8,464 nt of DNA from an uncultured Lachnospiraceae bacterium (GCA_946406305.1 CAMJKC010000070.1:1-8464), one strand, 5' to 3'; positions 1 to 7,284 are shown, counted from the stretch's first letter. Notes: a model not told the origin generated them from the sequence alone. Numbers and translations: made by a program.

Positions 1-604
1 TAATAACTTCTTCGTGTATTTTGGTTAATTCTCTACAAAGTGCTACTTTCCTATCTTCTCCATATACTAAAATTATATCTTTCAAAAACTTTATAAGTTT
101 ATGAGGTGATAAATATACAATAACTAATCGTGTTTCCTTTACCAACTTTTCAAGTTTGTTAATCCGTTCATTTTTATCTTCTGGCAAAAAACCTACAAAT
201 AAAAACTCTCGTGTGTCAAAACCACTTACAACAAGTGAACTTATGGCTGCACATGCTCCTGGTATGCTAACTACATCTATGCCCTCTTTTATACACAAAG
301 AGGCCAAAGAACTCCCTGGATCTGATACAAGAGGAGTTCCTGCATCACTTACTAATGCTACATCTACACCTGTTTTTAATTTCTCTATAACAAAAAATTT
401 TTTTTCGTCTTCATTAAATTTATGAAAAGATATTATTTTATTTTTTATATTGTAATGGTTTAATAATTTTAAAGTGTTCCTCGTATCTTCAGCTAATATA
501 AGTCCTACAATGCTAAAAATATCTATTGCCCTATAAGTTATATCTCTCATATTACCAATAGGGGTAGATATTATATAAAGTTTACCTATATTTTCTTTAT
601 TCAC
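1..604 (-). CDS. rsmI: 16S rRNA (cytidine(1402)-2'-O)-methyltransferase RsmI, partial (C-terminus beyond left edge)
   Basis: RsmI uses S-adenosylmethionine to methylate the 2'-OH of C1402 in the decoding centre of 16S rRNA, in the cytoplasm. The 201 visible codons carry the family's landmarks in order: GKLYIISTPIGN (7-18), AEDTRNT (38-44), SDAGTPLVSDPG (86-97), IPGACAAI (114-121), GFLPEDK (138-144) and RELTKIHEE (191-199). These are typical of the tetrapyrrole-methylase fold. Full-length RsmI is usually about 275-290 residues, so roughly the last 80 are missing. No ATG lies before the first conserved block, and the GTG at 604-602 is the best start. An in-frame TTG five codons upstream overlaps the -10 box and is unlikely. 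There is no Shine-Dalgarno, and the promoter predicts transcription starting at the GTG itself. This is a core gene and marks the chromosomal side of the accessory block. Confidence 0.96.
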   Translation of the reverse strand, partial: MNKENIGKLYIISTPIGNMRDITYRAIDIFSIVGLILAEDTRNTLKLLNHYNIKNKIISFHKFNEDEKKFFVIEKLKTGVDVALVSDAGTPLVSDPGSSLASLCIKEGIDVVSIPGACAAISSLVVSGFDTREFLFVGFLPEDKNERINKLEKLVKETRLVIVYLSPHKLIKFLKDIILVYGEDRKVALCRELTKIHEEVI

Positions 605-610
605 AATAAA

Positions 611-639
611 ATTATACAAGCAAATAAAACTTTTGTCAA
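611..639 (-). promoter_or_regulatory. Consensus sigma-70-type promoter of rsmI
   Basis: On the minus strand TTGACA (639-634) is followed by a 17-bp spacer and TATAAT (616-611), a perfect consensus match with ideal spacing. Only six bases separate the -10 box from the GTG start codon, so the expected transcription start falls on the first base of the CDS. No terminator is visible between the upstream DUF4143 gene and this promoter, so read-through from that gene may add to rsmI expression. Confidence 0.85.
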
Positions 640-690
640 TGTAAAACAATATGTGTGATATAGTGGTAAATTCTTATTTTTAACATATAT

Positions 691-1959
691 TTAATCTTTT
701 AGCATTGTTATTGGAACCACTATAACTCCATCATTTCTTATATAAGATTTATTTTCAATTCCTACAATCACTATAAGTTGCTCTGGTGGTTTCTTTCCAT
801 CTTCAATGATTTTCTTTTTAATCTTAATTAAATTTTTTGCTGCTTCATCTATTTGATTTGCACCAAGTTTTATTTCAATAAAAGAATACTTATTGCCATC
901 CATTTTAATTACAGCATCTACTTCATTATCATTATAATCCTGATAATGATATAATTCCATATTATTTGCCTCTACATAACTAAGTAAATCTCTTATACAC
1001 ATGCTTTCAAATAAAAATCCAAGTGTATTTAAATCTTTAATTAAACTTTCATTATCAACATTTAACAAAGCACAAGTTATAGAAGGATCTACAAACCTTC
1101 TCTTTTCAAGTTGCTTTATACGAACTCTTGACCTTATATTTACATCAAAAGGTTTAATATTTTCAATTAAAAATAATCTATTTAAAATATCAATGTAACT
1201 TATTAAAGTATCTTGATCCATATTTTTATTTTCTATACCTTTTATATCATCAATTAATTTATTATTCGAAACTTCACTACAATCATTTCTAGCGAGTGAT
1301 CTAAGTAAAAGTGAAAACTTTGTTGCATTTCGTTTTTTACCATCAAAACTATATATTTTATCATCAAAAATCGCTTTTATATATTCTTTTGCTACATAAA
1401 TATTTGGTTTATTAATGTGGCTTACATTTATAGGCCAGCCACCTGTAATAATATAATCTATAATTTTTTCTAAACTAATTGTATTATTTGATAAAATATT
1501 TTCAAACCTGTTGTTCAAAATTTCATTTAATGATACTTCACCAGTTGATAACCCCATTTCATATAGTGACATCGTTCGCATCCTTATTTTTGCTATACGA
1601 CCTGCTCCACTATGCAATATACCTTTTCTATTTGGTGTGCTTGACCCTGTAAGTAGAAATCTCCCTTCTCTATTATCTTTATCAACGAAGTATCTCACTG
1701 CATCCCAGATTTCTGGCACTTCTTGCCACTCATCTATCAATCTTGGATTTTCGCCAATTAAAATGCTACTTACATCAATTTTTGCTATTTGTCTATTTGA
1801 AAAATTATTCGTAGGATCCCCAACATAAAATGCACTTTTAGATGCATTTTGACAACTTGAAGTTTTTCCGCACCATTTTGGTCCTTCAATACAAACTGCT
1901 GAGAATAATGACAAATACTCTTTAATTTTCCTATCTACAAGCCTATTTTTATATAACAT
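691..1959 (-). CDS. ATP-binding protein, AAA_14 / DUF4143 family
   Basis: This 422-residue protein belongs to the common prokaryotic AAA ATPase family with a C-terminal DUF4143 region, which has no established cellular role. The Walker A loop is GPKWCGKT (26-33, with K32 and T33 as nucleotide-binding residues), the Walker B-like segment is LIDEWQE (74-80), and LLTGSS (102-107) fits the sensor strand. The DUF4143 part covers roughly 200-420. Near its end NEVDAVI (345-351) and FIEIKLG (360-366) place D348, E362 and K364 as in a PD-(D/E)XK-like fold; whether it cleaves nucleic acid is unknown. Length and domain order look complete. The first ATG is chosen because the family starts about 25 residues before Walker A. 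No ribosome site precedes it, and the promoter ends six bases upstream, so the mRNA is probably leaderless. It is monocistronic or reads into rsmI. Three 23-bp repeats over its promoter suggest repression or autoregulation. Confidence 0.94.
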   Translation of the reverse strand: MLYKNRLVDRKIKEYLSLFSAVCIEGPKWCGKTSSCQNASKSAFYVGDPTNNFSNRQIAKIDVSSILIGENPRLIDEWQEVPEIWDAVRYFVDKDNREGRFLLTGSSTPNRKGILHSGAGRIAKIRMRTMSLYEMGLSTGEVSLNEILNNRFENILSNNTISLEKIIDYIITGGWPINVSHINKPNIYVAKEYIKAIFDDKIYSFDGKKRNATKFSLLLRSLARNDCSEVSNNKLIDDIKGIENKNMDQDTLISYIDILNRLFLIENIKPFDVNIRSRVRIKQLEKRRFVDPSITCALLNVDNESLIKDLNTLGFLFESMCIRDLLSYVEANNMELYHYQDYNDNEVDAVIKMDGNKYSFIEIKLGANQIDEAAKNLIKIKKKIIEDGKKPPEQLIVIVGIENKSYIRNDGVIVVPITMLKD

Positions 1960-1965
1960 AACAAT

Positions 1966-1994
1966 ATTTTATCAAAATCGGCTAAATTCGTCAA
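1966..1994 (-). promoter_or_regulatory. Promoter of the DUF4143 ATPase gene
   Basis: On the minus strand TTGACG (1994-1989), a 17-bp spacer and TAAAAT (1971-1966) form a near-consensus promoter. A TGA directly before the -10 box gives it an extended -10. Six bases then separate it from the ATG at 1959, so transcription should start on the A of the start codon. The -35 box opens repeat unit 2 and the -10 box lies in unit 1 of the 23-bp repeats. Confidence 0.8.
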
Positions 1995-2034
1995 TATAAA
2001 TCGGTTGAATTTTGCAATATTAATCGGTCAAATT
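1966..2034. repeat. Three tandem 23-bp repeats over the ATPase promoter
   Basis: Units at 1966-1988, 1989-2011 and 2012-2034 share an ATCGG core at 1977, 2000 and 2023, exactly 23 bp apart, and an AATT-type end. Adjacent units agree at 15-17 of 23 positions. A spacing near two helical turns puts the cores on the same DNA face. Because they cover the spacer, -35 and upstream region, they look like operator sites for a cooperatively binding protein. The binding protein is unknown. Confidence 0.65.
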
Positions 2035-2124
2035 TGTTAAAATTGATCAAATAAAAAAAGGTAAGATTGTAACTAAAACTTTAAAAGAGTTGGAGGCAAT
2101 ATGATAAATAAGTCTTTATATTAA
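2024..2124 (+). other. Possible decayed gene junction (stop/start overlap with ribosome site)
   Basis: On the plus strand an open frame without a start codon runs from 2024 and ends TTG GAG GCA ATA TGA at 2104. Its TGA overlaps an ATG at 2101 (ATGA), which is preceded by GGAGG at 2092-2096. The second frame reads MINKSLY and stops at 2124, against the terminator hairpin. This resembles the end of one gene coupled to the start of the next, both otherwise lost. At this length in AT-rich DNA, chance is a serious alternative. Confidence 0.2.
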
Positions 2125-2146
2125 AAAATCCACCAGTAAGGTGGAT
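2121..2146 (-). terminator. Rho-independent terminator of the mod-res operon
   Basis: On the minus strand a 7-bp stem, ATCCACC (2146-2140) with GGTGGAT (2134-2128), encloses a 5-base loop and runs into a T tract at 2127-2123. It lies 34 bases after the res stop codon and upstream of the DUF4143 promoter, so it separates the two transcription units. Confidence 0.85.
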
Positions 2147-2179
2147 AAATTATTATTCTAATTCACAATTCAAACAATC

Positions 2180-4909
2180 TTATTTATCTTTTAAAACATC
2201 TGTGATTTTTTCTATATCGATATGTGCTGCAAGTTTATTATTCAAAGTTTTATCAAGTAATTTATTTGATTTTTTGTAATTTTTAATACTACTTTTTAAT
2301 AATACATCTATGTCTTTGTCAAAATCTTTTAAAACTAGATTTCTATTTTTATTAAAAAAACATAAGCCCCATACATTATAATTGTTATCTCCACTTATCA
2401 TAGTAATCTCACAGTCGCTTTTATTTTTTAATTGCAATAAAAAATCTTCTTTCCATTTATCATCATTAAGTAAATGATCACCTTTTGGTTCTATAAATAC
2501 TTGCAATTGGTCATATGCATTTTTATTATTTTTATTTTGAAGAAACAGAACATAATCAGGTTCAAATCTATCTCCATCATCAAATGAATAAATTGCAAGT
2601 TGTCTTTCATTTCTTATTAAGTAAACAATGTCATATTTTTTCTTAAATTCATCATATCTTCTTTTAAAATATGCTACGAACTCTTTTTCTTCATTTGTCC
2701 CATAATTTTCATCATATACAAACCACTCTTCTTTACTCAAATCAATTCTTATTGATAAATTAAGACTATCCTTTTGTCCTTCACCTCTTCCATTAGGAAC
2801 TTTTTCATTATATTCCACTTTCTTATCAGTAAATATAGAAGATAATAATTTGGGTTTAAATATTTTTGAACCCTCATATCTCACATTTATTTCATCAACA
2901 TAAGATGCAATTTTGCCAATAACTTTCAAAACTGCACTATACAATATTTCATTTGACGAATTTTCATTTTTACTACATATTTGTATTCTAATACTGCCTA
3001 AATAATCATCAGAAATTATAAATTCTTTTGTGCTTTTTAAGTTAGGATATTTTAATTTTAGTTTATCAAAAGATAATTGTGGATACTTCATAAGAACTTT
3101 ACGAACTAGTGGGTAATTAATATTAGATATTTCTTTTATACTTTTTTCATAAACCTTAAGTCCGCTAATGTCAATATTTGTATCTTCATCATTCAAAATA
3201 GTATTAAAGCTAAATAGCCCTGTATCAATATTAACTTGATAAGTTTTGCATCTGATTTTTTCATCTATGCTATGTATAGATTTAATTGGTTTTTCTATTC
3301 TTTCATTAGAATATACAAATCCTTTCTTATATAATTCATGTTTTTTAAATGTATCTTTTATTCTATAATGACATATTGTTTTTTTATTGTCCATTGCACC
3401 TGTTTCTACAAGGGCTTTTTTTATTTCTGATAAATATTTACTGTCAGTTTGACAATGATAAAGCAATGTTTCACACATTCTAAGTGGATTATCTAAATCT
3501 TCATCAAATTTCCTTTGATATAATGAATCATCACTTTTTATTTTAAATGGATAATATCTTGCACCTCTACCAATAAGCTGTGCTTCTGACATAGTAGCTG
3601 GTGCTATGGTAGTTTCACCACCTTCTCTTGATGTATACATACGAACAATATCAAATAGATTTAACACATCCCAGCCTTCATCAAGTTTTCTTACTTCAAA
3701 TATGGCTCTATATGGATTATTTGAATCTTCTAGAGAATTTAGTGCCAGCTGATTTTTTTCTACATCTGTATCATTTGCAGATATTATGTGCTCTTCACTA
3801 AATGCTTCTTTTAATTCTAGACACAAATCATCATATGTTATATTTTTGTTCTTAAAATATTCTATCACCCTTTTTATTTTTTCATCATCAATTGATTCTA
3901 CTACTTTTTTTATTCTTTTACCCGTCAAATCTTTAATTAGTTTTTTAAATTCTAAAATATTATCTTCACATTCTTTTATAGTTTGATGTGCTTTAAATAA
4001 AATACATGGTTTTACATCAATATGATTTTCTGCAAATAATTTCAACCGATATTGACTAAATACCATTGCAAGTATACACTTATCCATAACTTCTAAATCA
4101 GACCTGACCATATCTATTTCTTTAGAAAATTTATCATATCTAAACTCTCTAAGTCCGTAATTATATATTATTTTATTTGAATACTCTGAAACAATTTCTT
4201 CATTTTGATAATCATATGTTGCAGTAAATTCTAGTAGCACATTATTTGGATTTAAATTATAAATTAAATTAATTGTGTTCTCCCAAGTTGCTTCATTTTG
4301 ACTGTTACTTTTCCCTCTTCTTCTTGTTGTAGCATTATTGTGATGTGCTTCATCAGCAATTAAAACAACTTTTCTTTCATTAAATGTATCAAGAGACATT
4401 CTATTTTCTCTTGCTAAACTCATATCATTGTGAAGTCCTTGGACACTTGTAAATATTATATTTATTGCATTGGGATCAGATTTGTTAAACGAATCAACTT
4501 TATTAATTTTTATATATTCACCATCTATAGAAATATTTTTACTAAATAAATATTTTGTATCACTTTTTTCTATAAAATTGTTTATGGTTTTTTTTATAAT
4601 GTTATTATTATTTACAAAAAACATAAAATCTCTGTATCCATTTTTATAAAGATAGAGTATAAGACCAGCCATTATGAGTGTCTTGCCACTACCAGTTGCC
4701 ATCCAAAATAATGTCTTTGATGGTTTCATTCTCATATTATTATTCTCAAAATAAGTAATAAAATTAGTAAATGCCTCTTCTTGATATTTTCTAATCTCTT
4801 TCACATTCAGATTTTCTTTAATGTAATTAGGCATTTTTTTTATACACTCAGGGGCATCTTTTCTAAGATTGTTAATTTTTTCATATAAATTTTGAACACT
4901 TTCACTCAT
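2180..4909 (-). CDS. res: Type III restriction-modification system, restriction (Res) subunit
   Basis: Res is the ATP-dependent helicase/endonuclease that, in complex with Mod, moves or slides on DNA and cuts unmethylated targets. The 909-residue protein shows RKYQEEA (40-46), Walker A ATGSGKT (71-77), DEAH box ADEAHH (185-190), motif III TAT (229-231), EGWDVLN (411-417) and motif VI QLIGRGAR (444-451). The C-terminal nuclease has FEPDYVLF (782-789) and FIEPKGDH (805-812), giving D785, E807 and K809 as a PD-(D/E)XK site. It appears intact and has the usual length. The ATG at 4909 is preferred because GGAGA lies five bases before it on the minus strand. A longer frame starts at a GTG at 4951 inside a repeat and has no support. 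The gene lies 86 bp downstream of mod on the same strand and ends before a terminator, so the pair is one operon. Confidence 0.95.
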   Translation of the reverse strand: MSESVQNLYEKINNLRKDAPECIKKMPNYIKENLNVKEIRKYQEEAFTNFITYFENNNMRMKPSKTLFWMATGSGKTLIMAGLILYLYKNGYRDFMFFVNNNNIIKKTINNFIEKSDTKYLFSKNISIDGEYIKINKVDSFNKSDPNAINIIFTSVQGLHNDMSLARENRMSLDTFNERKVVLIADEAHHNNATTRRRGKSNSQNEATWENTINLIYNLNPNNVLLEFTATYDYQNEEIVSEYSNKIIYNYGLREFRYDKFSKEIDMVRSDLEVMDKCILAMVFSQYRLKLFAENHIDVKPCILFKAHQTIKECEDNILEFKKLIKDLTGKRIKKVVESIDDEKIKRVIEYFKNKNITYDDLCLELKEAFSEEHIISANDTDVEKNQLALNSLEDSNNPYRAIFEVRKLDEGWDVLNLFDIVRMYTSREGGETTIAPATMSEAQLIGRGARYYPFKIKSDDSLYQRKFDEDLDNPLRMCETLLYHCQTDSKYLSEIKKALVETGAMDNKKTICHYRIKDTFKKHELYKKGFVYSNERIEKPIKSIHSIDEKIRCKTYQVNIDTGLFSFNTILNDEDTNIDISGLKVYEKSIKEISNINYPLVRKVLMKYPQLSFDKLKLKYPNLKSTKEFIISDDYLGSIRIQICSKNENSSNEILYSAVLKVIGKIASYVDEINVRYEGSKIFKPKLLSSIFTDKKVEYNEKVPNGRGEGQKDSLNLSIRIDLSKEEWFVYDENYGTNEEKEFVAYFKRRYDEFKKKYDIVYLIRNERQLAIYSFDDGDRFEPDYVLFLQNKNNKNAYDQLQVFIEPKGDHLLNDDKWKEDFLLQLKNKSDCEITMISGDNNYNVWGLCFFNKNRNLVLKDFDKDIDVLLKSSIKNYKKSNKLLDKTLNNKLAAHIDIEKITDVLKDK

Positions 4910-4919
4910 AATATTCTCC
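4910..4919 (-). promoter_or_regulatory. Ribosome binding site that decides the res start
   Basis: GGAGA (4919-4915) is placed five bases before the ATG at 4909 on the minus strand. It selects this start over the upstream in-frame GTG at 4951, whose codons derive from a palindromic repeat. Confidence 0.8.
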
Positions 4920-4940
4920 GTAATGCAATTATAAATCATA

Positions 4941-4994
4941 AGGGCGACCACTGTGTAAAAACTAACATTTGCAGGGGCGAAGCTTCGCGAGCCC
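4941..4994. repeat. Palindromic GC-rich repeat between mod and res, with an adjacent decayed partial copy
   Basis: The segment 4970-4994 contains the perfect palindrome GCGAAGCTTCGC framed by GGGG and GCCC. It has the same layout as the repeats at 6997-7020, 7067-7090, 7347-7372 and 7412-7435, but in the opposite orientation. A partial copy, AGGGCGACCACTGTG, lies at 4941-4955. The complete copy abuts the mod stop codon. Six-base AACATT copies flank it at 4964-4969 and 4999-5004, as a target duplication would. GC content is far above the surroundings. Confidence 0.7.
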
Positions 4995-4995
4995 T

Positions 4996-6975
4996 CTAAA
5001 CATTGTAAAAACTCTTAGTAAATTTTTTATCACTATCAGAAACTTTAAAATCACTATCATCCATATCTTCGTAATTAACATACAACTGGTTTTTATCTAA
5101 TATTTCAATAAGTAATTTTTTTATATCATTTATTTTTTTGTCATCACTACTTTCTATCAATTTCTTTAATTTTTCAATATCTACATAATAATTCATAAAA
5201 CCTGTATTTATTATTTTATTAAATATTGTCATTAATCCTTTTTTGTTTTTTGCTTTTTTAATATCATCAATTAATTCTTCGTTTAATTTTTTTAATTCAA
5301 AATATGTAAATGAGCCACCGCCTTTAAAGCCGACCGCTTTTGATATGCCTGTCTCATCTCCATCTATAACATTTTTTAGTCTTGTTTTTGCAAGTTCTAT
5401 ATGACTATCAAGTTGTTCTATGCCTATAAATCTTCTACCCATCTTCATAGCAACAGCTCCTGTTGTGCCAGTGCCGAAGTAGCAATCGAAGACAAGATCA
5501 TTTTCTTTTGTAAAAATATCTAATAAATATTTTATATAGATTTCTGGTTTTTTCCCTGCCTGCAATTCAACACCACCTTCTTGTCTACAGTTTCCTAAAT
5601 CAGGTGAAATATTAATATAATTTACAATGGTAAGTTCTTTTTTTGATTCTATTCCCTTTTCAATTTCTTTTTTTCTATTAATTGGAACCCCTGTATACAT
5701 TTTTCCATACCTTGCAGTTTTCTTTTGGGGGCCTGTATAATATCTATAACCCAAACCATCATCACCTAATCCCTGAACTTTATACAAACATTCATAACCA
5801 TCTATATTTATTCTTGGTTCTACAACTCTTTGCCACATCAAACCATGCCCAGTACCAGAATATATAGTGCCTGTGACCCAAGTTTCTTTTAAATTATTCA
5901 TGTTTGGCTTATTTGCTTTTTTAATTGTCCATTCACCTTTTTTAAATACTGTAACTTTTCTTCCGTTTATTTGAAACTCTTCGCCATCCACAAGTTCTTG
6001 TATTTCATACACAAATTTATTTAATGAATAATTTATTGTTGGCCTATATATAGTTGCTTTATTGTTTGTTGCCTTATACACTAATAAATATTCAAATATA
6101 GGTTGAAAATCGGATTTCTCATTTAAGCTCTTATCTGAATATCTAACTTGCTCAATTAAAGTTATTAAATAATTATCTCTTCCAAATAATTCGTCCATTA
6201 AAACTTTTAAGTATGTCATTTCATTATCATCGCATTGTAAACATATAATACCGTCTTCTCTTAATAACTTTTTTGCAATCTCCAGTCTATTCTTCATCAT
6301 TGTTAACCATGATGAATGCTTAAAGCTGTCTGCATATGGAGGCCTATCATTTTTTGTATTATAAAGTATATCCCAATACATAAGTTTGACTTGACCTTTG
6401 TATCTTTTGAGTAAAGAATGCATTGCAAGTAAATTATTACCTTTTATTAATAAATTTGAATTGTCATCAAATTTTGTTATTTCCTTCTCTCCTTTCTTAT
6501 CAATAAATGTCGCATTAGTTAAAACTTTATCACTAAAAAGATGGTCTATCTCATCATTTGCAAGCACTTCATTAAAAAATATTTCTTCTCTCTTCTCATT
6601 TGGATCTGTTGAATCAAATTCAAGCACACAATCTTTAAATGGAAATGACAATACTACATCATTTGTGGCAGATATAAATTCATCTCTACTATTAATAAGT
6701 CCTATATCTTGTCTATATCGTGTGTACGAATCTGGTAGCATTTCTCTATTATTTATTACAAAATTAAATTTTTGTTTATCAAAAACAAATACTTTATTTA
6801 TTTTCTTAAAGAATAACTTCTCTATACTTTCATCAGATAATAATAATGAAATAAGTTTTTCATCCATTTTATTTGCAGCTTCATATACTGCATTTCTCAT
6901 AACTTTACCATCTTTGGATATAAAACGGTCATCTTTCTTTAACAGTTTTTCTAATTTCTCAAATGTTTTATTCAT
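4996..6975 (-). CDS. mod: Type III restriction-modification system, DNA methyltransferase (Mod) subunit
   Basis: Mod recognises the target of a type III system and transfers a methyl group from S-adenosylmethionine to adenine N6; it is also required for cleavage by Res. The 659-residue protein has the beta-class order: catalytic region (about 196-245), target-recognition region (about 270-465), then the SAM-binding loop DCYFGTGTTG (497-506) and RRFIGIEQ (514-521). The family's C-terminal GFKGGGSF (549-556) and QLYVNYED (630-637) blocks are present. Oddly, the expected catalytic tetrapeptide DPPY is DILY (202-205), while the surrounding YNT, NDR and FKHSSWL segments are conserved and an RPPY occurs at 211-214. 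The ATG at 6975 is chosen over one at 6987 because GGAGA lies five bases before it. It is followed by res. Its leader probably includes the structured RNA at 7116-7278. Confidence 0.93.
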   Translation of the reverse strand: MNKTFEKLEKLLKKDDRFISKDGKVMRNAVYEAANKMDEKLISLLLSDESIEKLFFKKINKVFVFDKQKFNFVINNREMLPDSYTRYRQDIGLINSRDEFISATNDVVLSFPFKDCVLEFDSTDPNEKREEIFFNEVLANDEIDHLFSDKVLTNATFIDKKGEKEITKFDDNSNLLIKGNNLLAMHSLLKRYKGQVKLMYWDILYNTKNDRPPYADSFKHSSWLTMMKNRLEIAKKLLREDGIICLQCDDNEMTYLKVLMDELFGRDNYLITLIEQVRYSDKSLNEKSDFQPIFEYLLVYKATNNKATIYRPTINYSLNKFVYEIQELVDGEEFQINGRKVTVFKKGEWTIKKANKPNMNNLKETWVTGTIYSGTGHGLMWQRVVEPRINIDGYECLYKVQGLGDDGLGYRYYTGPQKKTARYGKMYTGVPINRKKEIEKGIESKKELTIVNYINISPDLGNCRQEGGVELQAGKKPEIYIKYLLDIFTKENDLVFDCYFGTGTTGAVAMKMGRRFIGIEQLDSHIELAKTRLKNVIDGDETGISKAVGFKGGGSFTYFELKKLNEELIDDIKKAKNKKGLMTIFNKIINTGFMNYYVDIEKLKKLIESSDDKKINDIKKLLIEILDKNQLYVNYEDMDDSDFKVSDSDKKFTKSFYNV

Positions 6976-6985
6976 ATTTTTCTCC
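6976..6985 (-). promoter_or_regulatory. Ribosome binding site that decides the mod start
   Basis: GGAGA (6985-6981) lies five bases before the ATG at 6975. The upstream in-frame ATG at 6987 overlaps this site and has only a weak purine run before it, so the first four residues of the longer frame are probably not translated. Confidence 0.75.
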
Positions 6986-6996
6986 ATAATACTTTC

Positions 6997-7090
6997 GGGC
7001 TCGCAGTGCTCACCCCTACACTAATTCCCTAATGCTTTGTTTTCCACAAACACATTCAGACTCATAGGGCTCGCAGTGCTCGCCCCTACA
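6997..7090. repeat. Repeat module, copy 1 (94 bp: two palindromic GC repeats and spacer)
   Basis: GGGCTCGCAGTGCTCACCCC (6997-7016) and GGGCTCGCAGTGCTCGCCCC (7067-7086), each followed by TACA, enclose a spacer containing AATGCTTTG and CCACAAACACATTCA. The whole module recurs at 7347-7435. It lies directly upstream of mod, so it is probably part of the mod leader. Confidence 0.85.
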
Positions 7091-7115
7091 AATTTATAAT
7101 TTAAAGAATTCTTGC

Positions 7116-7149
7116 AAATAAAAATAGCAGCCTCCTTAGAAGCCGCTAT
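7116..7149 (-). terminator. Intrinsic terminator at the 3' end of the structured RNA
   Basis: On the minus strand the arms 7149-7139 and 7134-7124 form an 11-bp stem with two G.U pairs and a UAAG loop (7138-7135), followed by UUUUAUUU (7123-7116). The plus strand has no T tract after the hairpin. It lies 140 bases before the mod start, so it would either end a small RNA or attenuate mod. Confidence 0.8.
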
Positions 7150-7188
7150 GAAAAATGTGAGCCTCTAAGTTACTGCGAAGTGAACTTA
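7135..7188 (-). promoter_or_regulatory. Candidate antiterminator and competing helix
   Basis: In the minus RNA CUUAGAGGCU (7169-7160) can pair continuously with GGCUUCUAAG (7144-7135): 8 Watson-Crick and 2 G.U pairs. This uses up the terminator's 5' arm and loop. UAAGUU (7188-7183) can instead pair with AACUUA (7171-7166), blocking the antiterminator strand. The 7183-7188 segment is itself held by the 18-bp closing stem when that stem is formed. These alternatives were found by hand, and no energies were computed. Confidence 0.45.
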
Positions 7189-7284
7189 ATACCTTGATTG
7201 GTTTCAGCTCACACTTTTTTCAATAGAAAAAAATGTGCCAATCAAGGCAGTATTATTATATATTAAATTCACTTCGCAATTATT

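Larger units (their letters stand above)
7116..7278 (-). ncRNA. Structured RNA of unknown family: leader/attenuator upstream of mod or independent small RNA
   Basis: The minus-strand RNA (about 163 nt) would fold as follows. An 18-bp closing stem pairs 7278-7261 with 7191-7174. After a 13-nt bulge (7260-7248), a perfect 10-bp stem pairs 7247-7238 with 7201-7192. A 12-bp stem pairs 7237-7226 with 7221-7210 and has a UAUU loop; an 8-nt bulge (7209-7202) lies on the return side. A terminator hairpin follows. Position pairs 7267/7185, 7233/7214, 7144/7129 and 7141/7132 are A/C or C/A on the plus strand but U.G or G.U on the minus strand, so only the minus transcript pairs throughout. A promoter lies just upstream. 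No ATG occurs in 7278-7150. I do not recognise a known riboswitch, T-box, 6S or CRISPR RNA. A palindromic mobile remnant is an alternative. Confidence 0.6.

Noticed and set aside
1511..1828. Plus-strand open frame inside the DUF4143 gene
   Set aside because: It overlaps the Walker A and B coding region of a well-supported gene and shows no features of its own.
4910..4951. Longer Res N-terminus starting at a GTG at 4951
   Set aside because: The extra 14 codons come from the palindromic repeat remnant, lack a ribosome site, and precede a well-placed GGAGA-ATG.
6398..7024. Long plus-strand open frame (208 codons) opposite mod
   Set aside because: It lies antisense to the conserved N-terminal half of mod, is Ser/Phe-rich as expected of a shadow frame, and has no ribosome site or recognisable domain.
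7204..7272. Leader peptide beginning GTG within the structured RNA (22 codons), which would suggest ribosome-dependent attenuation
   Set aside because: There is no ribosome site, no ATG and no run of one amino acid codon, and the frame lies inside stable stems. RNA structure explains the segment better.
7174..7278. CRISPR array, tracrRNA or retron msr-msd
   Set aside because: There are no regularly spaced repeats, no Cas or reverse-transcriptase gene in the window, and no repeat and anti-repeat pair.
7116..7278. 6S RNA or T-box leader
   Set aside because: The size and long hairpin recall 6S RNA, but the bulges do not form a large central bubble and a separate terminator hairpin follows. No T-box consensus and no aminoacyl-tRNA gene are present.
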